This document shows positions 47,084-57,356 of a stretch of DNA of 64,000 nt, one piece after another; the stretch's first letter is position 1, and each line of letters begins with the position of its first letter. Position numbers and translations under genes: made by a program. The notes beneath the pieces are model-generated. The model worked only from the letters and a program-made list of their open reading frames with translations. It did not search any database and had not been told where the DNA came from. The DNA is from Burkholderiales bacterium. Lineage in GTDB: Bacteria > Pseudomonadota > Gammaproteobacteria > Burkholderiales > SG8-41. The stretch covers positions 169,603 through 233,602 of the forward strand of contig JAUXYA010000015.1 of NCBI GenBank assembly GCA_030684405.1. Reading direction: 5' to 3'.

Positions 47084-48120
47084 TTACCCTGCGCCGCCGT
47101 GACCTGTAGAGTCAGTGGCCGGCGCCAGAACTTGAGCCGATCGACCGGGCGCAGCGTGCAGCGCAGGCATAGCGATGGACCCGTGGCGACAATCACCAGT
47201 TCCTCAAGGTCGCGGTGGCCGAGGGTGCCGTAGAGCGGGGCCAACCAGCGCTCATCAAGCGCCGACAAAACGCGCAACCAGGCCTCCGGGCCTTCGTAAC
47301 GCAACGCGAAGTGAGCGCGGTCGAGAATGACCAGGTGGCGGTCACTGGCGCCGGGGCGCTGGCCGAACCACAGCGCGGCGCTGGCCGGCACATTCTGGTA
47401 TTCGGCGCCGGCCTGCACGGCCAGTGCCATCGCGAGCGGATCCTCGCTCCAGATTTGCGTGAAATGGCGTCCGGGAACGGCAGGTTTGCGGCCGCCGCCC
47501 CACAGCAGCAGACTGTTGATGGGCGGCAGGCCCCGGGCTTCACGGGCCTGATTGACCGGATGTTCGTGCAGAATCATCTGTGCCTCGGTCAGCACGCGAT
47601 GCCAATGGCTGGAGCGTGGGCCGCTCAGCGCGTTTGGCGGCAGCGGCCGGCCGGCGAGCGCGCTCGGCATCGGGGCGGCAAGGCCGATGGTTTCGTCCTG
47701 GCGGAAATACCAGCGTAGCGGGTGGGGCGTCAGCAGTTCAAGGCCTTCCCCGGAGAAATGTGCATTCAGTGCCGCTGCCAGTGCCGCGGTTTCCTGCGCA
47801 TCCAGCGTCAGCGCCGGGGCCGCGAGCAGTCGCGTGTGGTTGCGCAGGAGTTGCAGGTGCACCGGATCAGCGCGCAGCCACCACCCCGATTCGGCGGGAA
47901 GGCCGTCAACCGCGGCAGTCAGCGGCGCCACCGGCCAGTCTTCCCGCGGCTCGACTTCGAAGGCCTGGCACAGCCAGACCTCGGAGTCGACTTCGGGAAA
48001 GCGCTCGGTCTCGCCGCGGCCGAAGATGCGTCCGAGCGCCGCAGCGGACTCGCTGCCGGCAATCAGTGCTTCCGCACCGGGTGGCGGCAGCAGGTCGGGA
48101 ATGAACAGTGTGAGATGCAC
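47080..48120 (-). CDS. RpfE-like protein
   Basis: 346-residue cytoplasmic protein of COG4255. The N-terminus MHLTLFIPDLLPPPG and the middle INSLLLWGGGRKP are typical of the proteins called RpfE or cofactor-independent phosphoglycerate-mutase-like in beta- and gammaproteobacteria. The function is unproven. A GTG start is used. It is translationally coupled to recJ, the same order as rpfE-recJ in Xanthomonas. Confidence 0.8.
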   Translation of the reverse strand: MHLTLFIPDLLPPPGAEALIAGSESAAALGRIFGRGETERFPEVDSEVWLCQAFEVEPREDWPVAPLTAAVDGLPAESGWWLRADPVHLQLLRNHTRLLAAPALTLDAQETAALAAALNAHFSGEGLELLTPHPLRWYFRQDETIGLAAPMPSALAGRPLPPNALSGPRSSHWHRVLTEAQMILHEHPVNQAREARGLPPINSLLLWGGGRKPAVPGRHFTQIWSEDPLAMALAVQAGAEYQNVPASAALWFGQRPGASDRHLVILDRAHFALRYEGPEAWLRVLSALDERWLAPLYGTLGHRDLEELVIVATGPSLCLRCTLRPVDRLKFWRRPLTLQVTAAQGK

Positions 48121-48237
48121 GATGACAGTCTTGTTGCGGGTGCGCGTTTGAAGGCGCGCAGGACACGCTTCGAGTCTAGCATGTGCTTCGTGCCATGCGT
48201 TTGTGGCACACTGCGTCTTTCGTATTTGCGACGTTCC

Positions 48238-49482
48238 GTGAACTCCTTTCCGCTATTCGTAGGCCTGCGTTACACGCGCTCGCGCCAGCGTACAAAATTC
48301 ATCTCGGTGATTTCGCTGATTTCGGTGATCGGAATCGCGCTTGGCATGACGGTGCTGATCACCGTGCTCTCGGTGTTCAACGGTTTTCAGCGCGAAGTGC
48401 GCACGCGCATGCTGAGCGCGGTGGCACATGTCCAGGTCACCGGGCTCGGTGAGTCCCTCCGTGACTGGCAGGCGGTGGCGGATATCGCAGCAAAGCATCC
48501 GCATGTCACGGCTGCGGCGCCGTATGTTTCGGCCCAAGGCCTGCTGACCAGCGGCGGCAAGGTGCGCGGCGCGCTGCTGCGCGGCATCGATCCCGCAGCC
48601 GAAGAGAAGGTCAGCGAGATCGGCGCACACATGCGCTTCGGCACACTGGAGTCCCTGCGCTCCGGCGAATACAACGTCGTGCTCGGTGCGCCGCTGGCGC
48701 GGGCGCTGGACGTTACGGTCGGCGAGCGCGTGGTGCTGGTCGCGCCCCAGGGGCAGGTGACTCCGGCAGGCATCCTGCCGCGGCTGCGCCAGTTCACGGT
48801 CACCGGCACTTTTGAAGTCGGCCATTACGAGATCGACTCCGGGCTTGCGGTGGTGCACATCGAGGACGCGCAGCGGCTTTACCGTATGGAAGACGGGGTG
48901 TCGGGTGTGCGCCTCAGGCTCGACGACCTGTTCCTTGCGCGCCAGGTCGCGCGCGAGTTGCTGGCAGTGCTGCCGCCGGAGGTGTCGGTCAGCGACTGGT
49001 CGCGTTTCAACGCCACCTATTTCCGCGCGGTCGAACTCGAGAAACGCATGATGTCGCTGCTGCTGTTCTTTATCATCGCGATCGCCGCCTTCAACATGGT
49101 GGCCAGTCTCTACATGATGGTACGCGAGAAGCAGGCCGACATCGCGATCCTGCGTACCATGGGTGCCTCACCCGGCGAGGTTATGCGTATTTTCATGGTG
49201 CAGGGCACGCTGATCGGTGCCATCGGTGTCGGCTGCGGCATCGTCTTCGGCATCCTCGGCGCGCTCAACGTCGACAGTATTATCGGTTTCATTGAGAAGG
49301 TGTTCCGCATCAAGTTCATGCCGCAGGACGTCTACCAGATCGCCGACCTGCCGTCGGAGCTGCTGGCGGGCGACGTGGTGATGACCGCGGTAGTCGCGTT
49401 TGTGCTGTCGGTGCTGGCGACGCTCTATCCGAGCTGGCGGGCGTCGAAAGTCAATCCGGCGGAGGCGCTGCGTTATGAATGA
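48238..49482 (+). CDS. lolC: Lipoprotein-releasing system permease
   Basis: LolC/LolE-type permease that extracts lipoproteins from the inner membrane with LolD. 414 residues, one N-terminal helix ([24 protein letters not shown]), a large periplasmic domain and three C-terminal helices in an FtsX domain ([32 protein letters not shown]). Only one permease gene is present, so a homodimer is likely. The start is GTG at 48238, matching the usual N-terminus [11 protein letters not shown]. Confidence 0.93.
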   Translation: MNSFPLFVGLRYTRSRQRTKFISVISLISVIGIALGMTVLITVLSVFNGFQREVRTRMLSAVAHVQVTGLGESLRDWQAVADIAAKHPHVTAAAPYVSAQGLLTSGGKVRGALLRGIDPAAEEKVSEIGAHMRFGTLESLRSGEYNVVLGAPLARALDVTVGERVVLVAPQGQVTPAGILPRLRQFTVTGTFEVGHYEIDSGLAVVHIEDAQRLYRMEDGVSGVRLRLDDLFLARQVARELLAVLPPEVSVSDWSRFNATYFRAVELEKRMMSLLLFFIIAIAAFNMVASLYMMVREKQADIAILRTMGASPGEVMRIFMVQGTLIGAIGVGCGIVFGILGALNVDSIIGFIEKVFRIKFMPQDVYQIADLPSELLAGDVVMTAVVAFVLSVLATLYPSWRASKVNPAEALRYE

Positions 49483-50182
49483 AGTCGCTGCGCAAACCCC
49501 GGTAATCGCCTGCAAGGGCCTGCGCAAGGCCTACCGCGAGGGCGCCGACGCGGTACCGGTGCTGCTGGGCATCGATCTGGAGATAATGCCGGGCGAACGC
49601 ATCGCGATCGTCGGTGCGTCGGGATCAGGCAAAAGCACGCTGCTGCACCTGCTCGGCGGATTGGATGTGCCGAGCGAAGGCGAGGTCAGTATCCTCGGTG
49701 AGGCGCTATCCGGGCAAAGCGAAAAACGTCGCGGGGAGGTGCGTAACCGTACCCTCGGTTTCGTTTATCAGTTCCATCATCTGCTGCCGGAGTTCAGCGC
49801 GGAGGAGAATGTCGCGATGCCGCTGATCATTCGCCGTGAACCGCGGCCAGCGGCGCTGGCGGCTGCCAGGAAAATGCTGGAGGCGGTGGGCATGGGGCAC
49901 CGGCTGACGCATGTCCCGGGAGAACTCTCCGGCGGCGAACGTCAGCGCGCGGCGCTGGCGCGGGCATTGGTGACGCAGCCGGCCTGTGTGCTGGCGGATG
50001 AACCGACGGGTAACCTCGATCGCGTGACCGCAGAGACCGTATTCGACCTGATGCTGCAACTGAACCGCGACATGAACACCAGCTTCGTCATCGTCACACA
50101 CGATCTGCGCATCGCGGAACGCGCCGACCGCATCCTCGAACTGGTCGATGGCGAGCTCAGGCCTTACGTAAACGGCAATTAA
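49475..50182 (+). CDS. lolD: Lipoprotein-releasing ATP-binding protein
   Basis: 235-residue ABC ATPase: Walker [12 protein letters not shown], signature [15 protein letters not shown], Walker [13 protein letters not shown]. The ATG at 49475 overlaps the lolC end by eight bases (ATGAATGA). Partner of LolC in outer-membrane lipoprotein sorting. Confidence 0.95.
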   Translation: MNEVAAQTPVIACKGLRKAYREGADAVPVLLGIDLEIMPGERIAIVGASGSGKSTLLHLLGGLDVPSEGEVSILGEALSGQSEKRRGEVRNRTLGFVYQFHHLLPEFSAEENVAMPLIIRREPRPAALAAARKMLEAVGMGHRLTHVPGELSGGERQRAALARALVTQPACVLADEPTGNLDRVTAETVFDLMLQLNRDMNTSFVIVTHDLRIAERADRILELVDGELRPYVNGN

Positions 50183-50184
50183 CA

Positions 50185-50281
50185 GATGGGCAGGATGTAC
50201 AGGATTTAACGGCAACTTCTTGCCGGAGTGATCCAGGTGTCCGCCATAAATCCGGGCTGTATCCTGTATATCCTGCCCATC
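50185..50281. repeat. Intergenic inverted repeat (21-bp arms)
   Basis: Arms at 50185-50205 and 50261-50281 (starting GATGGGCAGGATGTACAGGA) are complementary with one mismatch across a 55-base loop. The word CAGGAT repeats within each arm. It fills almost the entire space between lolD and the next gene. Confidence 0.7.
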
Positions 50282-50290
50282 CTGTAAATT

Positions 50291-50653
50291 TCAGGTGTTC
50301 TCTCGCCTGACAAGCTGCAGGATGCCGGCGTGTACTGCCTGGCGGTAGATCCCTTCATCGTCGAGGATCTGCTGCATCAGGAAATGCGGTGCGCCGCGCT
50401 TGATCAGCCGTGGCACGACGATGCCGAGCGCGATCACCAGCAGTCCGGTCCAGATCCAGCCGCTCAGTGCCAGCGCGACGCCGATGCCGAGCACCGGCAT
50501 CACGAACAGCGGCAGCATCAGCATTGCACTGAGGAATTTCGCGGAGGCCTGTGGATCGAAATTGACAATGATCCGGCCTTCACCGTACGCCTGCACGAAT
50601 TCGCGATGGGGCAGGTTCAGCGGCGGCGCTTGGGATGTGCTCTCCGAGGACAT
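50291..50653 (-). CDS. Small two-helix membrane protein
   Basis: 120 residues, not recognised. Two adjacent hydrophobic helices (about 42-60 and 64-84) are flanked by a soluble N-terminus and a C-terminal domain with RGAPHFLMQQILDDEGIYRQ. The ATG at 50653 has no clear ribosome site. The 18-bp motif lies directly upstream. Confidence 0.65.
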   Translation of the reverse strand: MSSESTSQAPPLNLPHREFVQAYGEGRIIVNFDPQASAKFLSAMLMLPLFVMPVLGIGVALALSGWIWTGLLVIALGIVVPRLIKRGAPHFLMQQILDDEGIYRQAVHAGILQLVRRENT

Positions 50654-50657
50654 TCTA

Positions 50658-50675
50658 TAAGTATATGTTTTTATT
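50658..50675 (+). repeat. 18-bp AT-rich dispersed motif, copy 6
   Basis: Reads TAAGTATATGTTTTTATT in the 30-base gap between two minus-strand genes, oriented against them. Confidence 0.65.
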
Positions 50676-50683
50676 GATATTTT

Positions 50684-51310
50684 CTAGTATTCTACGGGAA
50701 TCGGATCGAGGCTTCGCCACAGATACCAGGTGGCAACCGAGCGCCACGGTGACCATAGTTTTCCCAGTGCGGCGATACGACGCTCCGGCAACGGACGGCC
50801 TTTATTGTAGTGGAGGCTCATTGCGCGCTGCAGGCCGAGATCGCCGAGCGGGAACACATCGGGCCGCGTCAGATAGAACATCAGGAACATCTCTGCGGTC
50901 CAGCGGCCGATGCCCTTGACCTGGGTGAGGTCCTCGATCAGCGTCTCGTCGTCCATGTCGCGCCAGCTCGCGACATTGAGGGTGCCGCCGGCAAAACGTT
51001 CCGAAAGGTCGCGCAGGTATTTCACTTTCTGGCCCGACAGGCCGCAGCCGCGCAACTGCTCTGCGGAAAGTTTTAATACGTGTTTCGGCTGCATCTCGCC
51101 GACCGCACCCGCAAAACGCTCCCACACGCTCTGCGCCGCTTTCACCGAAATCTGCTGGCCGATGATCGAACGGGCGAGCGTCTGGAAGGCGTCGCCGCGA
51201 CTGGCCATGGTCAGCCCCTTGTAACGGACCATCAGTCCGCCCATGACCGGATCGGCCGCACCGAGTTCACGGATGGCGCGTTTCCAGTACGTCGGCGTTT
51301 TGGATTTCAT
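50684..51310 (-). CDS. DNA-3-methyladenine glycosylase (AlkA-like)
   Basis: HhH-GPD base-excision glycosylase, 208 residues. The helix-hairpin-helix is LTQVKGIGRWTAEMFLMF and the catalytic Asp is in FPLGDLGLQRA. The N-terminal domain is short, as in the AlkA subgroup without the extra beta domain. No Fe-S cysteines. The start ATG overlaps the DUF2062 stop. Confidence 0.9.
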   Translation of the reverse strand: MKSKTPTYWKRAIRELGAADPVMGGLMVRYKGLTMASRGDAFQTLARSIIGQQISVKAAQSVWERFAGAVGEMQPKHVLKLSAEQLRGCGLSGQKVKYLRDLSERFAGGTLNVASWRDMDDETLIEDLTQVKGIGRWTAEMFLMFYLTRPDVFPLGDLGLQRAMSLHYNKGRPLPERRIAALGKLWSPWRSVATWYLWRSLDPIPVEY

Positions 51311-51858
51311 TGGTCGCGGCGCCGCTGCAGGCGGCGGCGCCAGGAAAGGAGGACGTGGATCTTCCAGGCGGTGTCGATGATCAGGTAACCCGCGGCTGCA
51401 AGCGTGACCGCCAGCAGCGGCAGGCCCACCGCCAGCGGTTTGCCCATCGAAATCATCCAGTCGACCAGCGCCGGAATCCAGCTGGTCAATGTGTGGCCTT
51501 CCATGCTGAAGGTCGCCGGCATCGTGTCGCCATTATTGGACATCGTCACCAGCGCCCCATAGCGGTACGCGAGGTAATACAGCGGCACGATGGTCAGCGG
51601 ATTGGTGTACAGCGTCACCAGAGCCGCGACCGGCAGGTTGACGCGGAACAGGATCGACAGGATCACGCCGCTGATGATCTGCAATGGGCCCGGCACCAGC
51701 CCGGCGAACAGGCCGACCGCGACGCCGCCGGCGACCGAGCGCCGGTGCAGATGCCACAAATTGTGGTGTTTGAGCCAGGGCCCGCACCACGCGATCCAGC
51801 GGTTGTCGAGGATCGACTTGTGGGTAGGCAGGTATTTGCGGAAATATTTACGCGGCAT
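51307..51858 (-). CDS. DUF2062 membrane protein
   Basis: 183 residues with about three helices. The signature NLWHLHRRSVAGGVAVGLFAGLVPGPLQIISG and LYTNPLTIVPLYYLAYRYG is clear. The C-terminal helix is followed by a basic tail (SWRRRLQRRRDQ). Function unknown. It overlaps the glycosylase by four bases. Confidence 0.88.
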   Translation of the reverse strand: MPRKYFRKYLPTHKSILDNRWIAWCGPWLKHHNLWHLHRRSVAGGVAVGLFAGLVPGPLQIISGVILSILFRVNLPVAALVTLYTNPLTIVPLYYLAYRYGALVTMSNNGDTMPATFSMEGHTLTSWIPALVDWMISMGKPLAVGLPLLAVTLAAAGYLIIDTAWKIHVLLSWRRRLQRRRDQ

Positions 51859-51914
51859 TTCTTGTTTCAGGGTTTCTGCCGTCAGCGCGGCGCTTGCCGC
51901 CGCGTTAGGAAGCG

Positions 51915-54314
51915 ATGGTTGCGCATATTATCGCTTTCGCCGCCGGAGTCTGGCTGTTGCAGCGGCAGGCGGTATTGCCGCCGCTGGATGGGGCATGGCT
52001 GCTGTTGCCGCTTGTTGCGCTGGCGATGCTGCTGCGAGGCGGCGGTTGGCCGCGTCGCATGGGCCGCAGCATGGTCACGCTCACTTGCTGCGCGGCCGCC
52101 GGTTTCCTGTGGGCTGCTGCCTGTGCCCACTGGCGTCTTGCCGATCATCTGCCTCCGGAATGGGAATCACGCGACATCGTGGTCACCGGCGTCGTCGCCG
52201 GCTTGCCACAGCCTTATGACCGCAGCGTCCGTTTCGAGTTCGATGTCGAACGGGTGGTGACGCCCGGGGCGCAGGTACCGGAACGCGTTGTGTTGTCGTG
52301 GTGGGGTCGGGGCGGGCGCGACGGTGGACCGCTGCAATTGCCCGAGATCCATGCCGGGGAGCGCTGGGAGCTGACGGTACGCCTGAAGCGTCCCCACGGC
52401 CTCGCCAATCCGCACGGCTTTGATTACGAGGCCTGGCTGCTCGAGCGCGGCATCCGCGCCACCGGCTACGTGCGCCCGAAAAGCCAATCGCGGCGCATTG
52501 CTGCTGCGGCTTCCGGATTCGCTTATCGGCTGGAGGCCCTGCGCGAACGGCTGCGCGAACGCATCCGGTCGACGCTCGGGGATGCGCCGGCTGCCGGCGT
52601 CATTGTCGCGCTGGCGATGGGCGATCAGCGCGCGATCCCGCCGGAGCAGTGGCAGGTGTTCACGCGCACCGGGGTTAATCACCTGATGAGCATCTCCGGA
52701 CTGCATGTGACCATGCTCTCCGGGCTGGCTTTCGCGCTGGCGAATCTGCTGTGGCGGCGCAGTGCGCGGCTGACGCTGGTGGTGCCCGCGATGAAGGCGG
52801 CTGCGGTGATCGGCTTCGTTGTGGCGTTGGCTTACGCCTTGCTCTCTGGATTTGCGGTGCCGGCGCAGCGCACGGTGTTCATGCTTGCGGTCGTTGCCGT
52901 AGCGCTGTGGTTGGGACACATCACCGCGGCCGGTCCGGTGCTGGCAGTGGCGCTGTTCGCGGTGCTGATGATTGATCCCTGGGCAATCAACGCGCCGGGC
53001 TTCTGGCTGTCATTCGGCGCTGTGGCGGTGATCATGTGGGTGTCGGTCAACCGCCTGCGCCAGCCGCACTGGCTCGTCACCTGGGGGCGGGTGCAGTGGG
53101 CGGTGACGCTGGCGCTGATTCCGCCGCTGTTGGCGATGTTCCAGCAGGTGTCGCTGGTGTCGCCGCTGGCCAACGCGCTGGCGATTCCATTGGTGAGTTT
53201 TGTCGTGGTGCCACCAGCGCTCGCCGGCATGCTGCTGCCCTTCGATGTGCCGCTGCATTTTGCACAATGGGTGATGGCTGGCTGTCTGCAGGTGCTGGAA
53301 TGGCTGAGTCAGTGGCCCGAGGCGGCCTGGCAGCAGCATGCACCTCCGGCGTGGACGGTGATTGTTGCACTCGCCGGCACCGGATGGCTGCTGCTGCCGC
53401 GCGGATTTCCGGCGCGCTGGGTCGGCGCCATCGCATTTCTGCCGCTGTTCCTGATGGTTCCCGCGCCGCCGCCGGAGGGTGCGCTGCGCCTGACCGTGCT
53501 TGACGTCGGCCAGGGCCTTGCCGTGGTTGCGCAGACGCAGAATCATGCATTGCTGTTCGACACCGGCCCGGCCTTCGGTCCCGGCGCCGATAGCGGCAGC
53601 CGCGTGATCGTGCCTTTCCTTCGTGCGACAGGCATCCGTCGGCTCGACACGATGGTGGTGAGCCATGACGACGCCGACCACACTGGCGGCGCACTGTCGG
53701 TGCTGCAGGCTGTGCCGGTGGATACGTTGCTGACATCGTTGCCTGATCTCGATCCGCTGCTGCTGATCGGCCCCGAGGAACGGCGCTGCATGGCGGGGCA
53801 GACCTGGACCTGGGATGGTGTGGTTTTCGAAATGCTTTATCCCGACGCGGCGACACGCGAGGCGGAAAAACTGAAGGACAATGAACGCAGTTGCGTGCTG
53901 AAAATTACTACTGCAGCGGGCAGTGTGCTGATTCCCGCGGACATCGAGCGTCGCGGCGAACAGACGCTGCTGTCGACGATGCCGGAGAACCTTAAGGCCG
54001 ATGTGCTGGTCGTGCCGCATCAAGGCAGCCGCACCTCGTCGTCACCGGCCTTTGTCGAGGCCGTTGCACCGCGTTGGGTGATTTTTCCCGTCGGTTACCG
54101 CAATTCTTTCCGGCATCCGCATCCGGAGGTCGTCGCACGTTATGCGGCGCTGGGTAGCGTTGGTGTGCGGACCGATCAGGGCGGCGCAATTTCAGTGGAG
54201 TTGCAGGCCGGGAAACCGCAAGTGGTAGCGCGGCATCGCGATCGTTATGTGCGCTACTGGCATGCACCGCGAGAGGATGGAGCGGTGGAAGGGCTGCTTT
54301 CGGCTGGAATGTAA
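51915..54314 (+). CDS. comEC: DNA uptake channel protein ComEC
   Basis: 799-residue ComEC/Rec2: an N-terminal membrane and OB-fold region (DUF4131), the competence domain (about 210-480: GVNHLMSISGLHVTMLSGLAFALANLLWRRSARL) and a C-terminal metallo-beta-lactamase-like domain (LDVGQGLAVVAQTQNHALLFDTGPA ... SHDDADHTGGAL). It imports single-stranded DNA across the inner membrane. No other competence genes are in the window. Confidence 0.94.
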   Translation: MVAHIIAFAAGVWLLQRQAVLPPLDGAWLLLPLVALAMLLRGGGWPRRMGRSMVTLTCCAAAGFLWAAACAHWRLADHLPPEWESRDIVVTGVVAGLPQPYDRSVRFEFDVERVVTPGAQVPERVVLSWWGRGGRDGGPLQLPEIHAGERWELTVRLKRPHGLANPHGFDYEAWLLERGIRATGYVRPKSQSRRIAAAASGFAYRLEALRERLRERIRSTLGDAPAAGVIVALAMGDQRAIPPEQWQVFTRTGVNHLMSISGLHVTMLSGLAFALANLLWRRSARLTLVVPAMKAAAVIGFVVALAYALLSGFAVPAQRTVFMLAVVAVALWLGHITAAGPVLAVALFAVLMIDPWAINAPGFWLSFGAVAVIMWVSVNRLRQPHWLVTWGRVQWAVTLALIPPLLAMFQQVSLVSPLANALAIPLVSFVVVPPALAGMLLPFDVPLHFAQWVMAGCLQVLEWLSQWPEAAWQQHAPPAWTVIVALAGTGWLLLPRGFPARWVGAIAFLPLFLMVPAPPPEGALRLTVLDVGQGLAVVAQTQNHALLFDTGPAFGPGADSGSRVIVPFLRATGIRRLDTMVVSHDDADHTGGALSVLQAVPVDTLLTSLPDLDPLLLIGPEERRCMAGQTWTWDGVVFEMLYPDAATREAEKLKDNERSCVLKITTAAGSVLIPADIERRGEQTLLSTMPENLKADVLVVPHQGSRTSSSPAFVEAVAPRWVIFPVGYRNSFRHPHPEVVARYAALGSVGVRTDQGGAISVELQAGKPQVVARHRDRYVRYWHAPREDGAVEGLLSAGM

Positions 54315-54321
54315 AAATGCT

Positions 54322-54339
54322 AACAAAAACAAATACTTA
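54322..54339 (-). repeat. 18-bp AT-rich dispersed motif, copy 7
   Basis: Reads TAAGTATTTGTTTTTGTT on the minus strand just after comEC, overlapping a TACTTAAGTA palindrome. Confidence 0.6.
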
Positions 54340-54527
54340 AGTAATTTGTCTCAGGTTAAAATGAAATTTAATCAAAGGCTTGCGCTGATTCCGCGAAGTC
54401 TTCCATGCAAGTACCCGGTTACGATGTTGCGAAACATGGTTGCGAAAACGGATCGCAGGAGAGAAACCGCAAGAAACGTAAGCCGTTACAAGCGCAGCGC
54501 ATTGCGCCCAATGAAAAATTCTTCCCT

Positions 54528-55145
54528 GTGTCGTTAACCCTTGTCGATACCTTGGTGCTTCTCGCTGCGATAAGTCTCCTCGCGGCCGTCCCCAGCCTCA
54601 GCGTCCTTGCTGTCACCGCCCGTGCAGCATCCAGCGGCTTCCGCCAGGGTGCCTGGGTCACGCTGGGTATCGTCGCCGGTGACACGGTGTTTATTGTGCT
54701 GGCGATTTTCGGCCTGCAGTGGATGGCGGAGGTGCTGGGTGATGCTTTTGTCTGGCTGAAATATCTCGGCGGGGTCTATCTGCTGTGGCTGGGTTTTCGG
54801 CTGTGGCGCGCGGAAGCAGCGGTGGAGACGCAGGCTACGGGCGGCGCTGCGGCTTCGACCTCGAGTTTCATGTCCGGGCTGCTGCTCACGCTGGGCGACC
54901 AGAAGGCGATCCTGTTCTATCTTGGTTTTTTCCCGGCCTTCATCGACCTCACGGCGATGACGCTGACCGACGTAATGGCAGTGGTGGTCATTGCCGCGCT
55001 TGCAGTCGGCGGCGTCAAAATGGTGTATGTGGCTGCGGCGAGCCGGGCAGGGGCGGTAGCCGGGCCGCGACTGGGTCGGGTACTGAACCGAGTGGCCGGC
55101 AGTGTGCTGCTGGTAGTTGGTGTTTACGTGATCTTCAGGCCCTGA
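54528..55145 (+). CDS. LysE/RhtB-type exporter
   Basis: 205 residues with about six helices, LysE fold. The TPGP of the first helix is changed to VPSLSVLAVTARAASSG, but FRQGAWVTLGIVAGD, KYLGGVYLLWLGFRLWR and FMSGLLLTLGDQKAILFYLGFFP are typical. It probably exports an amino acid or similar. GTG at 54528 is the start that matches family N-termini, though no ribosome site is visible. Confidence 0.85.
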   Translation: MSLTLVDTLVLLAAISLLAAVPSLSVLAVTARAASSGFRQGAWVTLGIVAGDTVFIVLAIFGLQWMAEVLGDAFVWLKYLGGVYLLWLGFRLWRAEAAVETQATGGAAASTSSFMSGLLLTLGDQKAILFYLGFFPAFIDLTAMTLTDVMAVVVIAALAVGGVKMVYVAAASRAGAVAGPRLGRVLNRVAGSVLLVVGVYVIFRP

Positions 55146-55152
55146 TCCCGCG

Positions 55153-55515
55153 ATGTGGCTAAATATCAAGATCGGCATGTTCTACGCTGCCCCCGTCTTC
55201 GCGCTGCTACTGGCGCTGGTCGCCTGCGTGGTGTTGCTGCAGCGCGTGCGCAGTGGCCGGCTGTCGCCCCGGCGAGCGGCGCTGCGGTCCTTATGGACGC
55301 TGTTTCTGCCGGTGTCCGCAGTGCTGCTGGTATGGCTGACCGGGGAGGTTGCAGGCTACTTTTCGGCGCCGCGCGAGCGTTATGTCTGGGATGCCGATAT
55401 TTCGCTGAACCTGCTGCGCGGGCTGCTGCCGATCGGGACTTATGTCGCGGCTGCGATTGGTGGGCTGCTGTTGTTGTTCTGGATCTTGCTGTGGCTGCGC
55501 CGCGATAAATCCTGA
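55153..55515 (+). CDS. Small membrane protein
   Basis: 120 residues, three hydrophobic segments (about 8-28, 48-68, 94-113) and a basic end. Not recognised. The ATG lies seven bases after the LysE gene, so co-transcription is likely. Confidence 0.65.
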   Translation: MWLNIKIGMFYAAPVFALLLALVACVVLLQRVRSGRLSPRRAALRSLWTLFLPVSAVLLVWLTGEVAGYFSAPRERYVWDADISLNLLRGLLPIGTYVAAAIGGLLLLFWILLWLRRDKS

Positions 55516-55685
55516 CTTTCGATCAAAGCGCAATCACGTCAAAGGTTTAGCTTTCCTCCGGGGCTTACCCCCTGCGCGCGTTGGGCGCACTGTCAAATCC
55601 CGGTAAAATACGACGATGCAACACCTGCAAATCCGACATCAAGGTCCGCGCCGCTCGTGCCGCAGGGCCGATCCGCCGCAATCCC

Positions 55686-56501
55686 ATGACTGAAGTCACC
55701 AATCCTGCTGCCGAAGTGGCGCCGTTCGCCAGGGTTTATGGCCAGCCGGTGCTGGAAATTCCGCAGGACCTTTATATCCCGCCGGATGCGCTGGAGGTGT
55801 TCCTTGAGCAGTTCGAGGGACCGCTCGACCTGCTGCTCTACCTGATCCGCAAAGAAAACATCAGCGTCCTCGACATTCCGATGGCCAAGCTGACCGCGCA
55901 GTATCTGGTCTATGTCGAGATGATGCGTTCGCAGCAGCTGGAACTGGCCGCCGAATACCTGCTGATGGCGGCGATGATGATCGAGATCAAATCGCGGATG
56001 CTGCTGCCGCGGCCGGCGAATATCGACATCGAGGAAGATCCGCGTGCTGAGCTGGTGCGCCGGCTGATGGAATACGAGCAGATGAAGCTCGCAGCGCACA
56101 ATCTCAATGAGCTGCCGCAAGCCGGACGCGATTTCACGGTCGTGCAGGTGCTGTTCGAGCGCGAGGCGATGATGCGCCTGCCCGACGTCAGCATCGAGGA
56201 CCTCAAACATGCATGGCTGACGCTGCTGCAGCGGGCTTCGGTCAACCGCCATCACCGCATCACCCGCGAGCAGCTGTCGGTGCGCGAGCACATGACGCGT
56301 ATCCTGCGCCTGCTGCAGACCGAAGAGTTCATCGAATTCGACCGCCTGTTCACGCCGGAGCAGGGTGTGCCGGTGCTGGTGGTGTCTTTCCTCGCCGTGC
56401 TCGAACTGGCCAAGGAAACGCTGATCGAGATCAGCCAGGAACAGGCCTACGCGCCGATTTACGTCAAACTCCGCGGCAGCACGATGGTCGCGGTCAAATA
56501 A
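55686..56501 (+). CDS. scpA: Segregation and condensation protein A
   Basis: Kleisin-type subunit of the SMC condensin, 271 residues. The N-terminal QFEGPLDLLLYLIRKENISVLDIPMAKLTAQYL and AAEYLLMAAMMIEIKSRMLLP are signature. A winged-helix end (TLIEISQEQAYAPIYVKL) binds the SMC ATPase. ATG at 55686 is the family start; a longer frame upstream lacks support. scpB follows after 15 bases. Confidence 0.95.
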   Translation: MTEVTNPAAEVAPFARVYGQPVLEIPQDLYIPPDALEVFLEQFEGPLDLLLYLIRKENISVLDIPMAKLTAQYLVYVEMMRSQQLELAAEYLLMAAMMIEIKSRMLLPRPANIDIEEDPRAELVRRLMEYEQMKLAAHNLNELPQAGRDFTVVQVLFEREAMMRLPDVSIEDLKHAWLTLLQRASVNRHHRITREQLSVREHMTRILRLLQTEEFIEFDRLFTPEQGVPVLVVSFLAVLELAKETLIEISQEQAYAPIYVKLRGSTMVAVK

Positions 56502-56516
56502 CACCACCGAAGAATC

Positions 56517-57323
56517 ATGGAAGAACAATCCGTACAGGACGAGCAGCAGAGCGAGGAAGAAGAGCAGGCGCCGGAGGGGCTGGACCTCGCCCGCGTCAAG
56601 CATGTGCTGGAGACTGCGCTGCTGGTGACGCAGGAACCGATGTCGCTGAATGACCTGAAGAAGCTGTTCGACGAGAAGATCGATAACGGTACGCTGCGCA
56701 AGGTGCTCGACGACCTGCGCGACAACTGGGACGGTCGCGGCGTGGAACTGGTCAGTGTGGCTTCGGGTTGGCGTTTCCGTGCGCGCCCTGAGTCACAGCG
56801 CTTCCTCGACCGGCTCAATCCACAGAAGCCGCCGAAGTATTCCCGGGCGGTGCTGGAAACCATCGCCATCATTGCCTACAAGCAGCCGGTGACGCGTGGC
56901 GACATCGAGGAAATCCGCGGCGTGACGGTGTCACCGGGCATCCTGAAGGCGCTGGAGGCACGCGGCTGGATCGACGTTATCGGCCACCGCGAGGTGCCGG
57001 GCCGGCCGGAAATCTTCGCAACGACCAAATCTTTCCTTGATGACCTCAACCTGCGTTCGCTGGAGGAACTGCCGCCGCTGTCCGAACTGGGCAGCTTGGT
57101 GGAGCAGAATCCCAACGCCGAGATGGACCTCGAAGCCGCGCTGGCGGCAACGCTGCCTTCGGCAAGCATGGCGGAAGGGGTGATGGACGCGGAAGAGGTC
57201 GATGATGACGCGGAATCCGGAGACGGTGTGGAGGCGTTGTCCGAGTCCGCGGAAGCGCCCGAAGAGGCCGCGGATACCGAGACCACCGCAGCGGACGCTG
57301 ATTCCGCGACCAGGCTGCACTAG
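56517..57323 (+). CDS. scpB: Segregation and condensation protein B
   Basis: 268 residues with two winged-helix domains ([28 protein letters not shown] and [29 protein letters not shown]). The last 70 residues are an acidic, disordered tail rich in Glu, Asp and Ala. Confidence 0.95.
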   Translation: MEEQSVQDEQQSEEEEQAPEGLDLARVKHVLETALLVTQEPMSLNDLKKLFDEKIDNGTLRKVLDDLRDNWDGRGVELVSVASGWRFRARPESQRFLDRLNPQKPPKYSRAVLETIAIIAYKQPVTRGDIEEIRGVTVSPGILKALEARGWIDVIGHREVPGRPEIFATTKSFLDDLNLRSLEELPPLSELGSLVEQNPNAEMDLEAALAATLPSASMAEGVMDAEEVDDDAESGDGVEALSESAEAPEEAADTETTAADADSATRLH

Positions 57324-57356
57324 AAATCCATACGTGCGGCGACTCCGCCGCGCGTC

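Noticed and set aside
54361..54537. Small basic open frame of 58 codons before the LysE-type gene
   Set aside because: It overlaps the LysE start, has only a weak ribosome site, and resembles no known family. A leader peptide cannot be excluded.
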